A DNA stretch of 38,646 nt, from positions 1 through 38,646 of the forward strand of contig CALXDY010000073.1 of the NCBI GenBank assembly GCA_944387225.1. Reading direction: 5' to 3'. The notes beneath the pieces are model-generated. The model was not told the origin of the DNA and made no database searches. It was given only the letters and a program-made list of their open reading frames with translations. Each line of letters starts with the position of its first letter. Positions within the stretch are counted from its first letter, which is position 1. Position numbers and translations under genes: made by a program. This document shows positions 23,365-31,460 of the stretch, one piece after another. The stretch comes from an uncultured Oscillospiraceae bacterium. GTDB taxonomy: Bacteria > Bacillota > Clostridia > Oscillospirales > Oscillospiraceae.

Positions 23365-24795
23365 ATGGAACGAACCACCACCACCATCTCCCAGGAGGAG
23401 ATCAGCCGCCAGCTGGGCTTCTGCCGGGAGATTGCCGCCCTGAACGCTGTCCGGCCCCAGGCGCCCCTGGCCTTTGTGGACACCTACGGCTGCCAGCAGA
23501 ACGAGGCTGATTCCGAGCGCATCCGGGGCTATCTCCGCCAGATGGGCTACGACTTTACTCAGGACGAGGAACAGGCCCAGATTATCGTACTCAACACCTG
23601 CGCCATTCGGGAGCACGCCGAACAGCGGGTGCTGGGCAACCTGGGCGCCCTGGTTCACGTCAAGCGCCGCCATCCCGACCAGATCATCTGCCTGTGCGGC
23701 TGTATGGCCCAGGAGCCCCACGTGGCCGAAAAGGTGCGCCAGTCCTTCCGCCATGTGGACTTGGTTTTCGGCCCCCATGTGCTTTGGAAATTCCCGGAGT
23801 TTATCCATACCCTGCTCACCGGCCGGGGACGGATCTTCCAGATCCCTGACGAGGCCGGCTCCATCGCCGAGGGCATTCCGGTGGTGCGTCAGGACACGGT
23901 GAAGGCCTGGGTATCCATTATGTACGGCTGCAACAACTTCTGCTCCTACTGTATCGTCCCCTATGTCCGGGGCAGGGAGCGCTCCCGCAAGCCGGAGGAC
24001 ATTCTCCGTGAGGTAAGGGAGCTGGTGGAGCAGGGGTACAAGGACATCACCCTGCTGGGCCAGAATGTCAACTCCTACGGCAAGGATCTGGATCAGGCCA
24101 TGGACTTTGCCGACCTGCTGCAGGCCATCAACGCCATCCCCGGGGACTTTTTGATCCGCTTCATGACCTCCCACCCCAAGGACGCCACCCAGAAGCTGTT
24201 TGAAACCATGGCCCGGTGCGAAAAGGTAGCTCCGGTGCTCCACCTGCCCTTCCAGGCGGGGAATGACCGGATTTTGAAGATAATGAACCGCCGCCACACC
24301 CGGGAGCAGTATCTGGAGAAGATCCGCAGCCTGAAGGCTCTGATCCCCGATATCGTCCTGACCTCCGATGTGATCGTGGGCTTCCCCGGGGAGACCACGG
24401 AGGAATTTGAGGACACCCTGAAAGTGCTGGAAGAGGTGCGTTTTGACGCCCTGTTTACTTTCATCTATTCCCCTCGGGTGGGCACCCCCGCCGCGGAGAT
24501 GGACGATCCCATGTCCCGGGAGGAGAAGCTGGCCAACTTTAACCGCCTGGTTGCCCTCCAGGATCAGATTTCCGAGGAGAAGCACGCCGCCTACATCGGC
24601 AAAACGGTGCGCTGCCTGGTGGACGGGGTGAGCGACGACCCCCGCTACCCCGTGACCGCCCGCACCCCCGGCAACCGCCTGGTACGTCTCACCGGCGGTA
24701 CCGCCCAGGACGTGGGGCAGTTCATGGACGTGCAGATCACCGGGGCCAATAAGTGGTCCCTCTTCGGCGACCTACTTTTCTTGGAAGAAAAGTAG
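23365..24795 (+). CDS. miaB: tRNA-2-methylthio-N6-dimethylallyladenosine synthase (MiaB)
   Basis: This radical-SAM methylthiotransferase converts i6A37 of tRNA to ms2i6A37 using two iron-sulfur clusters. The 476-residue protein has the N-terminal cluster cysteines in TYGCQQNEADS (Cys43), LNTCAIREHA (Cys79) and CGCMAQ (Cys113). The radical-SAM motif CNNFCSYC has Cys189, 193 and 196. A TRAM RNA-binding domain ends the protein. GGAGG lies upstream of the ATG. MiaA, which makes its substrate, is encoded 5.4 kb downstream in the same run. The last residues (LLFLEEK) and the stop lie inside dispersed repeat copy B, so the C-terminal tail has probably been replaced by repeat sequence. Confidence 0.96.
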   Translation: MERTTTTISQEEISRQLGFCREIAALNAVRPQAPLAFVDTYGCQQNEADSERIRGYLRQMGYDFTQDEEQAQIIVLNTCAIREHAEQRVLGNLGALVHVKRRHPDQIICLCGCMAQEPHVAEKVRQSFRHVDLVFGPHVLWKFPEFIHTLLTGRGRIFQIPDEAGSIAEGIPVVRQDTVKAWVSIMYGCNNFCSYCIVPYVRGRERSRKPEDILREVRELVEQGYKDITLLGQNVNSYGKDLDQAMDFADLLQAINAIPGDFLIRFMTSHPKDATQKLFETMARCEKVAPVLHLPFQAGNDRILKIMNRRHTREQYLEKIRSLKALIPDIVLTSDVIVGFPGETTEEFEDTLKVLEEVRFDALFTFIYSPRVGTPAAEMDDPMSREEKLANFNRLVALQDQISEEKHAAYIGKTVRCLVDGVSDDPRYPVTARTPGNRLVRLTGGTAQDVGQFMDVQITGANKWSLFGDLLFLEEK

Positions 24796-24827
24796 GCAAA
24801 AGAACGTTCTGCGAAACTTCGTTTCGC
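24771..24827 (+). repeat. dispersed palindromic repeat, copy B
   Basis: CCTACTTTTCTT (24771-24782) pairs with 24785-24796 to make a perfect 12-bp stem. The linker CAAAAGAAC and a second hairpin GCGAAAC-TTC-GTTTCGC (24811-24827) follow. The layout and sequence match copy A at 8051-8145. The miaB stop codon TAG (24793-24795) lies in the right arm of the first stem. Confidence 0.75.
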
Positions 24828-24889
24828 TTTCTTCCCATTCTACGAAAGGCCCCGTATATAGGCGGCCAACACAGAAAGACGGTGACCCC

Positions 24890-27493
24890 ATGGCAGAAAT
24901 GACCCCTATGATGAAACAGTATCTGGAGATGAAGGAGCAGAATCCCGACTCCATCCTGTTTTTCCGTCTGGGCGATTTTTACGAGATGTTTTTTGACGAC
25001 GCCAAGCTGGCCTCCAAGGAGCTGGATCTGACCCTCACCACCCGGGATCGGAACAAGCCCCCGGAGGAGCGCACCCCCATGTGCGGCGTACCCTACCACG
25101 CCTGTGACAGCTACATCGCCCGCCTGATTGCCAAGGGGTACAAGGTCGCCATCTGCGAGCAGACGGAGGATCCCGCCACCGCCAAGGGGCTGGTGGATCG
25201 GGACATCATCCGGGTGATCAGTCCCGGCACCGTCATTTCCTCCTCCATGCTGGAGGAGGGGCGGAACAACTTCCTCTCCGCCGTCTATGCCGACTCCGCG
25301 GCGGTGGGCCTGTGCCTGTGTGACCTGTCCACCGGCGAGGTGTTCGCCACCTCTTTCCCCGCCGGGGAGGAGGCCCTGTCCCATCTGGAAAACGAGCTGG
25401 GCCGGTTCCATCCCGCCGAGGCGGTGCTGTCCGACGGCGCCTATCACCAGGAGGGGCTGGTGTCCTTCCTCCGGGATAAGCTGGACTGCCTGTGCGAAAA
25501 CGGGGGCGAGGCCCGCTTCCGCTTCCCCGCCGCGGAGGAGCTGGTAAAAAAACAGTTCCGCTCCGGACTGGACTCCCTGCCGGAAGGGGATCAGGCGGCG
25601 GTACAGGCGGCGGGCGGCCTGCTGTCCTACCTGTACGAAACTCAGAAAACCGATCTGGATCACATCGCCGTATTTACCTACTACACCGCCGGGCAGTTCA
25701 TGGAACTGGATCTCACCGCCCGGCAGACCCTGGAGCTGACGGAGACCCTCCGCTCCAAGGAGAAGAAGGGCTCCCTGCTGTGGGTGCTGGACCGCACCAA
25801 AACCGCCATGGGCAGCCGCCTGATGCGGGGCTGGATGGAGCGTCCCCTCCTGTCCCCGGTGCAGATCGGCCGGCGGCAGCAGGCGGTGGGCTGCCTGGTG
25901 GAGGACATCATCACCCGGGAGGAGCTGATCCTGGAGCTGAAAGAAGTCACCGACCTGGAGCGGCTCATCGGCCGGGTGGTGTACGGCTCGGCAGGGGGCC
26001 GGGACCTGGTGGCCCTGGCCAACGGCCTGAGCCGCCTGCCCCGGATCCGCAGCCTGCTGGAGCCCTGTTCCTCCGCTCTGCTTCAGAGCCTCCGGGAGGA
26101 TCTGGACGACCTGCCCCAGGTGCGGGAGCTGCTCCTCCAGGCCCTGGTGGACGAGCCCCCCTTCTCCGTCCGGGAGGGGAAATTCATTCGCCCCGGCTAC
26201 AGCCCGGAGGTGGATCAGCTGCGCCATGTGATCGACCACGGGGCGGAGCTACTGGCCGACCTGGAGACCCGCACCAAGGAGCAGACCGGCATCAAGAATA
26301 TGAAGGTCAGCTATAACAAGGTCTTCGGCTATTACATCGAGGTGGCCAAGTCCCAGATCGGCCTGGTGCCCCAGGACTGGGTGCGGAAACAGACCACCGT
26401 CAACGCCGAGCGGTATATTTCCCAGGAATTGAAGGAGCTGGAGCACACCATCCTCTCCGCCCAGGACAAGGTGGTGGCTTTGGAATATCAGCTGTTCTGC
26501 CAGCTAAAGGACACCGTCTGCCAGCATGTGACTCAGATCCAGGCCTCGGCAGCGGCGGTGGCTCAGGTGGACGTGCTCACCGCCCTGGCCGCGGTTGCCG
26601 CCGCCAGCAACTACTGCATGCCCCAGGTGGATCACTCCGCCGTGCTGAACATCGTGGAAGGACGCCACCCGGTGGTGGAGCGGGTCTTGAAGGACGGGCT
26701 TTTTGTCCCCAACGATACCCACATGGATCAGGAGGACAACCTGTGTACCGTCCTCACCGGCCCCAATATGGCGGGCAAATCCACCTACATGCGTCAGGTG
26801 GCCCTGATCGTCCTCATGGCCCAGATGGGCTCCTTCGTTCCCGCCCGCTCCGCCCATATCGGCGTGGTGGACCGAATCTTCACCCGTATCGGAGCCAGTG
26901 ACGACCTGGCCTCCGGCCAGTCCACCTTCATGGTGGAGATGACCGAGGTGGCCACCCTGCTAAAGCACGCCACTCCCAGCTCTCTGCTGATTTTGGACGA
27001 GATCGGCCGGGGCACCTCCACCTATGACGGCATGGCCATCGCCCGGGCGGTGGTGGAATACTGCGCCGACAAGAAGCGCCTGGGCTGCAAGACCCTGTTC
27101 GCCACCCATTACCACGAGCTCACCGTGCTGGAGGGCCAGCTGGCCGGGGTGAAAAATTACAACATCGCCGCCAAGAAGAAGAAGGACGACATCATTTTCC
27201 TGCGGAAAATCGTCCGGGGCGGTGCCGACCAGAGCTACGGCATCGAGGTGGCCAAGCTGGCCGGCGTCCCCGACCGGGTCATCCGCAGGGCCCGGGCCAT
27301 CCTGGCCGATCTGGAGTCCCAGCAGCCCATCCAGGCCGCCGCCCCAGCCGCGCCCAGAGAGCAGGTCTCCCTCACCGATCTGGGAGGACAGACCGTACTC
27401 AATAAGCTGCGGATGACCGATGTGAACATTCTCTCCCCCATTGAGGCTCTGAACCTGCTGGCGGAGCTGAAACGAGACTTACAGGAGAGCTGA
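24890..27493 (+). CDS. mutS: DNA mismatch repair protein MutS
   Basis: This protein recognises mismatches and small loops and starts methyl-independent mismatch repair with MutL. The 867-residue length is usual for MutS1. The mismatch-probing motif LGDFYEMFF has Phe30 and Glu32 as the base-contacting pair. The Walker A GPNMAGKST is near residue 624, followed by the ATPase motifs ILDEIGRGTSTYDG and FATHYHEL. The C-terminal helical tail is present. The Shine-Dalgarno sequence (GACGGTG) is weak. The gene sits 94 bases after miaB, behind the palindromic repeat, and only 2 bases before mutL. Confidence 0.97.
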   Translation: MAEMTPMMKQYLEMKEQNPDSILFFRLGDFYEMFFDDAKLASKELDLTLTTRDRNKPPEERTPMCGVPYHACDSYIARLIAKGYKVAICEQTEDPATAKGLVDRDIIRVISPGTVISSSMLEEGRNNFLSAVYADSAAVGLCLCDLSTGEVFATSFPAGEEALSHLENELGRFHPAEAVLSDGAYHQEGLVSFLRDKLDCLCENGGEARFRFPAAEELVKKQFRSGLDSLPEGDQAAVQAAGGLLSYLYETQKTDLDHIAVFTYYTAGQFMELDLTARQTLELTETLRSKEKKGSLLWVLDRTKTAMGSRLMRGWMERPLLSPVQIGRRQQAVGCLVEDIITREELILELKEVTDLERLIGRVVYGSAGGRDLVALANGLSRLPRIRSLLEPCSSALLQSLREDLDDLPQVRELLLQALVDEPPFSVREGKFIRPGYSPEVDQLRHVIDHGAELLADLETRTKEQTGIKNMKVSYNKVFGYYIEVAKSQIGLVPQDWVRKQTTVNAERYISQELKELEHTILSAQDKVVALEYQLFCQLKDTVCQHVTQIQASAAAVAQVDVLTALAAVAAASNYCMPQVDHSAVLNIVEGRHPVVERVLKDGLFVPNDTHMDQEDNLCTVLTGPNMAGKSTYMRQVALIVLMAQMGSFVPARSAHIGVVDRIFTRIGASDDLASGQSTFMVEMTEVATLLKHATPSSLLILDEIGRGTSTYDGMAIARAVVEYCADKKRLGCKTLFATHYHELTVLEGQLAGVKNYNIAAKKKKDDIIFLRKIVRGGADQSYGIEVAKLAGVPDRVIRRARAILADLESQQPIQAAAPAAPREQVSLTDLGGQTVLNKLRMTDVNILSPIEALNLLAELKRDLQES

Positions 27494-27495
27494 CT

Positions 27496-29466
27496 ATGGC
27501 TATGATACAAGTTCTGGATCCCCATGTGGCCGATCTGATCGCCGCCGGCGAGGTGGTGGAGCGGCCCGCCTCCGTGGCCAAAGAGCTGATGGAAAACGCC
27601 ATTGACGCCGGAGCCAGCGCCATCACCGTGGAGATTGCCCACGGGGGAATGACCTTTCTCCGGATCACCGACGACGGCAAAGGCATTCCCGCCGGGGAGC
27701 TGAAAACCGCCTTTCTCCGCCACGCCACCAGCAAGCTGCGAACCGCCTATGACCTGGAGGCCATCGGCACCCTGGGCTTCCGTGGAGAGGCCCTGGCCGC
27801 CATCGCAGCGGTGTCCCGGGTAGAAGTCATGAGCCGCACCGCCGACAGCCCCCTGGGCGCCTCCCTCTGTCTGGAGGGCGGACAGCCCGGGGAGGTGGAG
27901 GAGGCCGGCTGCCCCCTGGGCACCACCATGATCGTGCGGGATCTGTTTTTCAACACCCCCGCCCGGCTGAAATTCATGAAAAAAGACGCCGCCGAAGGGG
28001 CCGCGGTGTTCGCCGTGGTACAGCGCACCGCCCTGTCCCATCCGGAAATTTCGGTGAAATTCATCCGGGATGGCAAGCAGGAGCTGCTCACCCCCGGAGA
28101 CGGCCAGCTGCAGTCGGCGGTATACGCCGTGCTGGGTCGGGATCTGGCCCTGGGCTTTGATCCTGTGTCCGGCTCCGGCGAAGAGATCCAGGTCACCGGC
28201 TTTGTGTCCAAGCCCACCTGCTGCCGGGCCAGCCGGAACTGGCAGTTTTTCTTCGTCAACGGCCGACAGATCAAGTCCCGGCTGCTCATGGCCGCTCTGG
28301 AGGAGGCCTACGCCAACCAGAAGATGGTGGGCAAATTCCCCGGCTGCGTCCTCCATCTGTCCATGAAGACCAACGGCGTAGACGTCAACGTCCACCCCGC
28401 CAAGACCGAGGTAAAGTTCAGCCGGGAGCGGGAGGTCTTTCACGCTGTGTACCACACCGTCCTCTCCGCTCTGGAGGGCAGCCGCAGCCACCCCGCAGCT
28501 GATCTGACCCGGGCCGCCGTTCCGGCCACGCCTGTGCCGCAGGCCACAACAGCCCCCCAGGCCGTCCGGATGCCGGTGTCCAGCAGTACCCGGCCGTCTG
28601 TGGCCGCCCCCCGGATTCCCCCCGTTCTCCACGTGGCTGCCGCCACGCCCCGTCCCACTCCCACAATCCCCCCGGCCGCTCCCGTTCTCTCCCGCCCCTC
28701 CGTATGTGAAAACAAGGAGAAACCCAAGGCGGAACCGGTACGGCCAGTGGAGGCTGTGGACAAAAATGTGGATAATGTGGATAACCTACCAAATCCGGTG
28801 GATATTCCCCACCCTGTCCAGCCGGAGCCCGTCCCCGTCCAGTCGGAACCCATCCCTGATGCGCCGGATCGTCCGGCCCAGGAGGATTTGTCCCTGCCCC
28901 AGCAGCCCTGGCGGGTGGCGGGGGAGGTGCTGAACACCTACTTGATCGTAGAACAGGGGGACAAGGTCATCCTCATCGACAAGCACGCCGCCCATGAGCG
29001 GATGAACTTCGACCGAATGAAAGCGGAGGGCTACGACCCCATGTCCCAAACCCTCCTTACCCCGGTGGTGTGCCACCTGCCCCCGGAGGAGCAGGCGGCC
29101 CTGCTGGCCAACCTGCCCCTGCTGGAGGAATTCGGCTTTGCCGCGGAGGAGTTCGGCGGCGGCTCCATCCTGGTGCGCCAGGCCCCCTTCGACGTAGCGG
29201 TGGGGGAAGTGGGGCCCACCCTGTCGGAAATTGCCCAAAAGCTGCTGTCCACCGGGCGGGCCGACCCTGCCGCCGCCCGGGACGAGCTGCTGCATACCAT
29301 GGCCTGCAAGGCGGCCATCAAGGGCGGCTGGAAAACCAGCCCCCAGGAGCTGGAAAAGGTGGCCCAGGCCGTCATGTCCGGGCAGGTGAAGTTCTGTCCC
29401 CACGGCCGCCCGGTGGCCATTGAGCTGACCCGAAGCCAGTTGGAAAAACAGTTCAAGCGGGCCTAA
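27496..29466 (+). CDS. mutL: DNA mismatch repair protein MutL (endonuclease type)
   Basis: This GHKL ATPase is recruited by MutS and nicks DNA in organisms without MutH. The 656-residue protein has the N-terminal ATPase with VADLIAAGEVVERPASVAKEL, ENAIDAGA and the GFRGEAL motif. A proline-rich, low-complexity linker spans about residues 335-475. The C-terminal endonuclease signature appears as DKHAAHERMNFD (from residue 495), where the usual DQHA-x2-E-x4-E has Lys for Gln and Asp for the last Glu. The supporting motifs ACKAAIKGG (about 603) and CPHGRP (634) are intact. It is translationally close to mutS with a 2-base gap. Confidence 0.96.
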   Translation: MAMIQVLDPHVADLIAAGEVVERPASVAKELMENAIDAGASAITVEIAHGGMTFLRITDDGKGIPAGELKTAFLRHATSKLRTAYDLEAIGTLGFRGEALAAIAAVSRVEVMSRTADSPLGASLCLEGGQPGEVEEAGCPLGTTMIVRDLFFNTPARLKFMKKDAAEGAAVFAVVQRTALSHPEISVKFIRDGKQELLTPGDGQLQSAVYAVLGRDLALGFDPVSGSGEEIQVTGFVSKPTCCRASRNWQFFFVNGRQIKSRLLMAALEEAYANQKMVGKFPGCVLHLSMKTNGVDVNVHPAKTEVKFSREREVFHAVYHTVLSALEGSRSHPAADLTRAAVPATPVPQATTAPQAVRMPVSSSTRPSVAAPRIPPVLHVAAATPRPTPTIPPAAPVLSRPSVCENKEKPKAEPVRPVEAVDKNVDNVDNLPNPVDIPHPVQPEPVPVQSEPIPDAPDRPAQEDLSLPQQPWRVAGEVLNTYLIVEQGDKVILIDKHAAHERMNFDRMKAEGYDPMSQTLLTPVVCHLPPEEQAALLANLPLLEEFGFAAEEFGGGSILVRQAPFDVAVGEVGPTLSEIAQKLLSTGRADPAAARDELLHTMACKAAIKGGWKTSPQELEKVAQAVMSGQVKFCPHGRPVAIELTRSQLEKQFKRA

Positions 29467-29494
29467 CCCGCCCTGGGAAGGGAGGCACACCCAT

Positions 29495-30175
29495 ATGACC
29501 TGGAACGAAAACCTGTACCGCTACTGGAAAGCCCATGGAGGCACCCTGTTCGCCATTCTGGAGCAGACCTGGGACGGGACATTGATGATGGAGGGCAGCA
29601 AGGGCCCTCTGCTCATCCGCACGGAGGCGGTGGGGCCCAGCCGGTACGAGCTGGATTACTACATCACCGTCACCGCTCAGGTCACCCTGGAGCGGCCTTA
29701 TGCCCTACACATCCGGCCTGCCAGCCTCATGTGGACGGGGGTCCACCAGGTGCTGGGCGGCGTGATGGATCTGGGCAAGTCCACCACCTTATACCAGAAT
29801 CCCCGGGCCCCCAAGTCCCTGAAAAAGCGGCACATCACCACCAGCGAGCCCCCCTTTACCAAGTGGGTGCTGCAAAGCGCCCCCCTGGTGGAGCTGCTGG
29901 CCCAGCGGAAGGACTGGGCGGTCCGGATCGGAGCCTCCGCCGCCGATGAACGGCTCCACGCCGTCACCGCTTACGCCAAGACGGACGCCTTTTTCCTGGC
30001 CCCGGAGGTGTTCTCCATGGACAGCTCCGGCGAGGATCCGGCGGACGACCCGGAGCTGTCTGAACGCCAGACGCCCAGCTTTGACGAGACCCTGACCCAG
30101 CTGATCCGGCTGGCGGAGGAGGCCGCGGCCGCTGTTACCGCCTGGCCTATGCCCATTCTCCCTTCGGGGGAGTAA
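29495..30175 (+). CDS. uncharacterised cytoplasmic protein between mutL and miaA
   Basis: I do not recognise this 226-residue protein. It has no signal peptide or membrane segment. The first 190 residues look like an alpha/beta fold with many aromatic positions (NLYRYWKAHGGTLFAILEQTWDG at the start, YELDYYITVTAQ near 55). The C-terminus is acidic, then helical. There is no cysteine cluster, P-loop or other catalytic motif that I can name. GGGAGG lies upstream of the ATG. It is 28 bases after mutL and 21 before miaA, so it is certainly co-transcribed with repair and tRNA-modification genes. That context suggests a nucleic-acid role, but this is only association. Confidence 0.75.
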   Translation: MTWNENLYRYWKAHGGTLFAILEQTWDGTLMMEGSKGPLLIRTEAVGPSRYELDYYITVTAQVTLERPYALHIRPASLMWTGVHQVLGGVMDLGKSTTLYQNPRAPKSLKKRHITTSEPPFTKWVLQSAPLVELLAQRKDWAVRIGASAADERLHAVTAYAKTDAFFLAPEVFSMDSSGEDPADDPELSERQTPSFDETLTQLIRLAEEAAAAVTAWPMPILPSGE

Positions 30176-30196
30176 TCCAGACAAGGAGGTGGCCCC

Positions 30197-31141
30197 TTGG
30201 CCCCTAAACTTATCGCCCTGGTGGGCCCCACCGCGTCAGGCAAAACCCGGATGGCGGTGGAGCTGGCCCAGCTGCTCAACGGGGAGGTGGTGTCCGCCGA
30301 CTCCATGCAGATCTACCGCCGCATGGACATTGGCACCGCAAAGCCCACCCGGGAGGAGATGGCCGGCGTCCCACACCATATGATCGACGTAGCCGATCCG
30401 GAAGAGGATTTCTCCGTGGCCCGGTATGTGGAAATGGCATCCGCCTGCGTGGATGACATTCTGGCCCGAGGAAAGCTGCCCATCGTGGCGGGTGGCACCG
30501 GGCTGTATATCGACTCCCTCCTCTCCGGCCGTACCTTTGCCCCCTTCCAGCCGGAAACCGGCCTGCGCCAGGCCCTGGAGGAGGAGCTGGCCCAGGACGG
30601 GGGAGAGGCCATGCTGGCCCGGCTGGCCCAGGTGGATCCCGACAGCGCCGCCCGTCTCCACCCCAACGACCACAAGCGGATTATTCGGGCCCTGGAGATC
30701 TACCGCTCCACAGGCAAAACCATGACCCAGCACAACCTGGAAACCCAGGCCATCCCGCCCCGATACCAGGCGGTGACCATCGGCCTTGCCTTTGCCCAGC
30801 GGCAGCACATGTGGGATCGCATTGACCGCCGGGTGGACGAGATGGTAGCCGCCGGTCTGGAGGATGAGGTACGGGCCCTGCTGGCCTCCGGCCTGTCCCC
30901 CCGCTGCACCGCCATGCAAGCCATCGGCTACAAGGAATTTACCCAGGCCGTGGAGGGGCTGGACAGCTGGGACAGCGCCGTGGAGACGGTGAAGCTCCGC
31001 TCCCGGCAGTACGCCAAGCGCCAGCTCACCTGGTTCCGCCGCAGCCCCGAAACCCATTGGTTGTTCTGGGAAGAAATACCAAATTTTGGATCCGCTCGAC
31101 AGACTGCGGCAGAAATCGCGCAGCGGTTTGGGGTAGGATAA
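30197..31141 (+). CDS. miaA: tRNA dimethylallyltransferase (MiaA)
   Basis: MiaA transfers a dimethylallyl group to N6 of A37 in tRNAs that read codons starting with U, giving i6A, the substrate of MiaB. The 314-residue protein has the P-loop GPTASGKT at 10-17. SADSMQIYRRMDIGTAKP follows near 38-55, and VAGGTGLYIDSLL near 97-109. The start is TTG at 30197, fixed by AAGGAGG 7 bases upstream; there is no better ATG before the P-loop. miaB lies at the head of the same run, and hfq follows directly, the order known from enterobacteria. Confidence 0.96.
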   Translation: MAPKLIALVGPTASGKTRMAVELAQLLNGEVVSADSMQIYRRMDIGTAKPTREEMAGVPHHMIDVADPEEDFSVARYVEMASACVDDILARGKLPIVAGGTGLYIDSLLSGRTFAPFQPETGLRQALEEELAQDGGEAMLARLAQVDPDSAARLHPNDHKRIIRALEIYRSTGKTMTQHNLETQAIPPRYQAVTIGLAFAQRQHMWDRIDRRVDEMVAAGLEDEVRALLASGLSPRCTAMQAIGYKEFTQAVEGLDSWDSAVETVKLRSRQYAKRQLTWFRRSPETHWLFWEEIPNFGSARQTAAEIAQRFGVG

Positions 31142-31143
31142 AA

Positions 31144-31185
31144 GCACTCTGTACAGGCCTTCTGTACGAATAGAAAAAGGAGTGC
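31144..31185 (+). promoter_or_regulatory. stem-loop over the hfq ribosome binding site
   Basis: GCACTC (31144-31149) can pair with GAGTGC (31180-31185), which includes part of the hfq Shine-Dalgarno AAGGAG. A second stem, GTACAG (31151-31156) with CTGTAC (31162-31167), nests inside. Pairing would hide the binding site, so translation may be controlled. This is judged by eye. Confidence 0.45.
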
Positions 31186-31192
31186 GTACATT

Positions 31193-31444
31193 ATGCAGAA
31201 AACCAACAATCTTCAGGACATTTTCCTCACCCAGGTTCGCCGGGACCGCCGTCCGGTCACCATGTTTTTGATGAATGGATTCCAGATGCGGGGCTATGTC
31301 ACCGGCTTTGACGCCTTCACCGTGGTGCTGACCAGCGACGGGAAGCAGCAGATTGTTTACAAGCACGCAATATCCACCATTGTACCGGAGCGCCCGGTGC
31401 CCCTCTGCCAGCCCGGCATGGAGGAGGAATCCCCGCGCCCATAA
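31193..31444 (+). CDS. hfq: RNA chaperone Hfq
   Basis: Hfq is a hexameric Sm-like RNA-binding protein that pairs small RNAs with mRNAs in many bacteria; its role in Gram-positives is more limited. The 83-residue product has the [20 protein letters not shown] start, the Sm1 region [20 protein letters not shown] and the Sm2 motif YKHAIST at 56-62, which lines the proximal RNA site. The C-tail is short and acidic. It sits between miaA and an HlyD-like gene. A stem-loop covers its ribosome binding site, so self-control at the translation level is possible. Confidence 0.95.
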   Translation: MQKTNNLQDIFLTQVRRDRRPVTMFLMNGFQMRGYVTGFDAFTVVLTSDGKQQIVYKHAISTIVPERPVPLCQPGMEEESPRP

Positions 31445-31460
31445 AGAAAGAGAGTGAACC

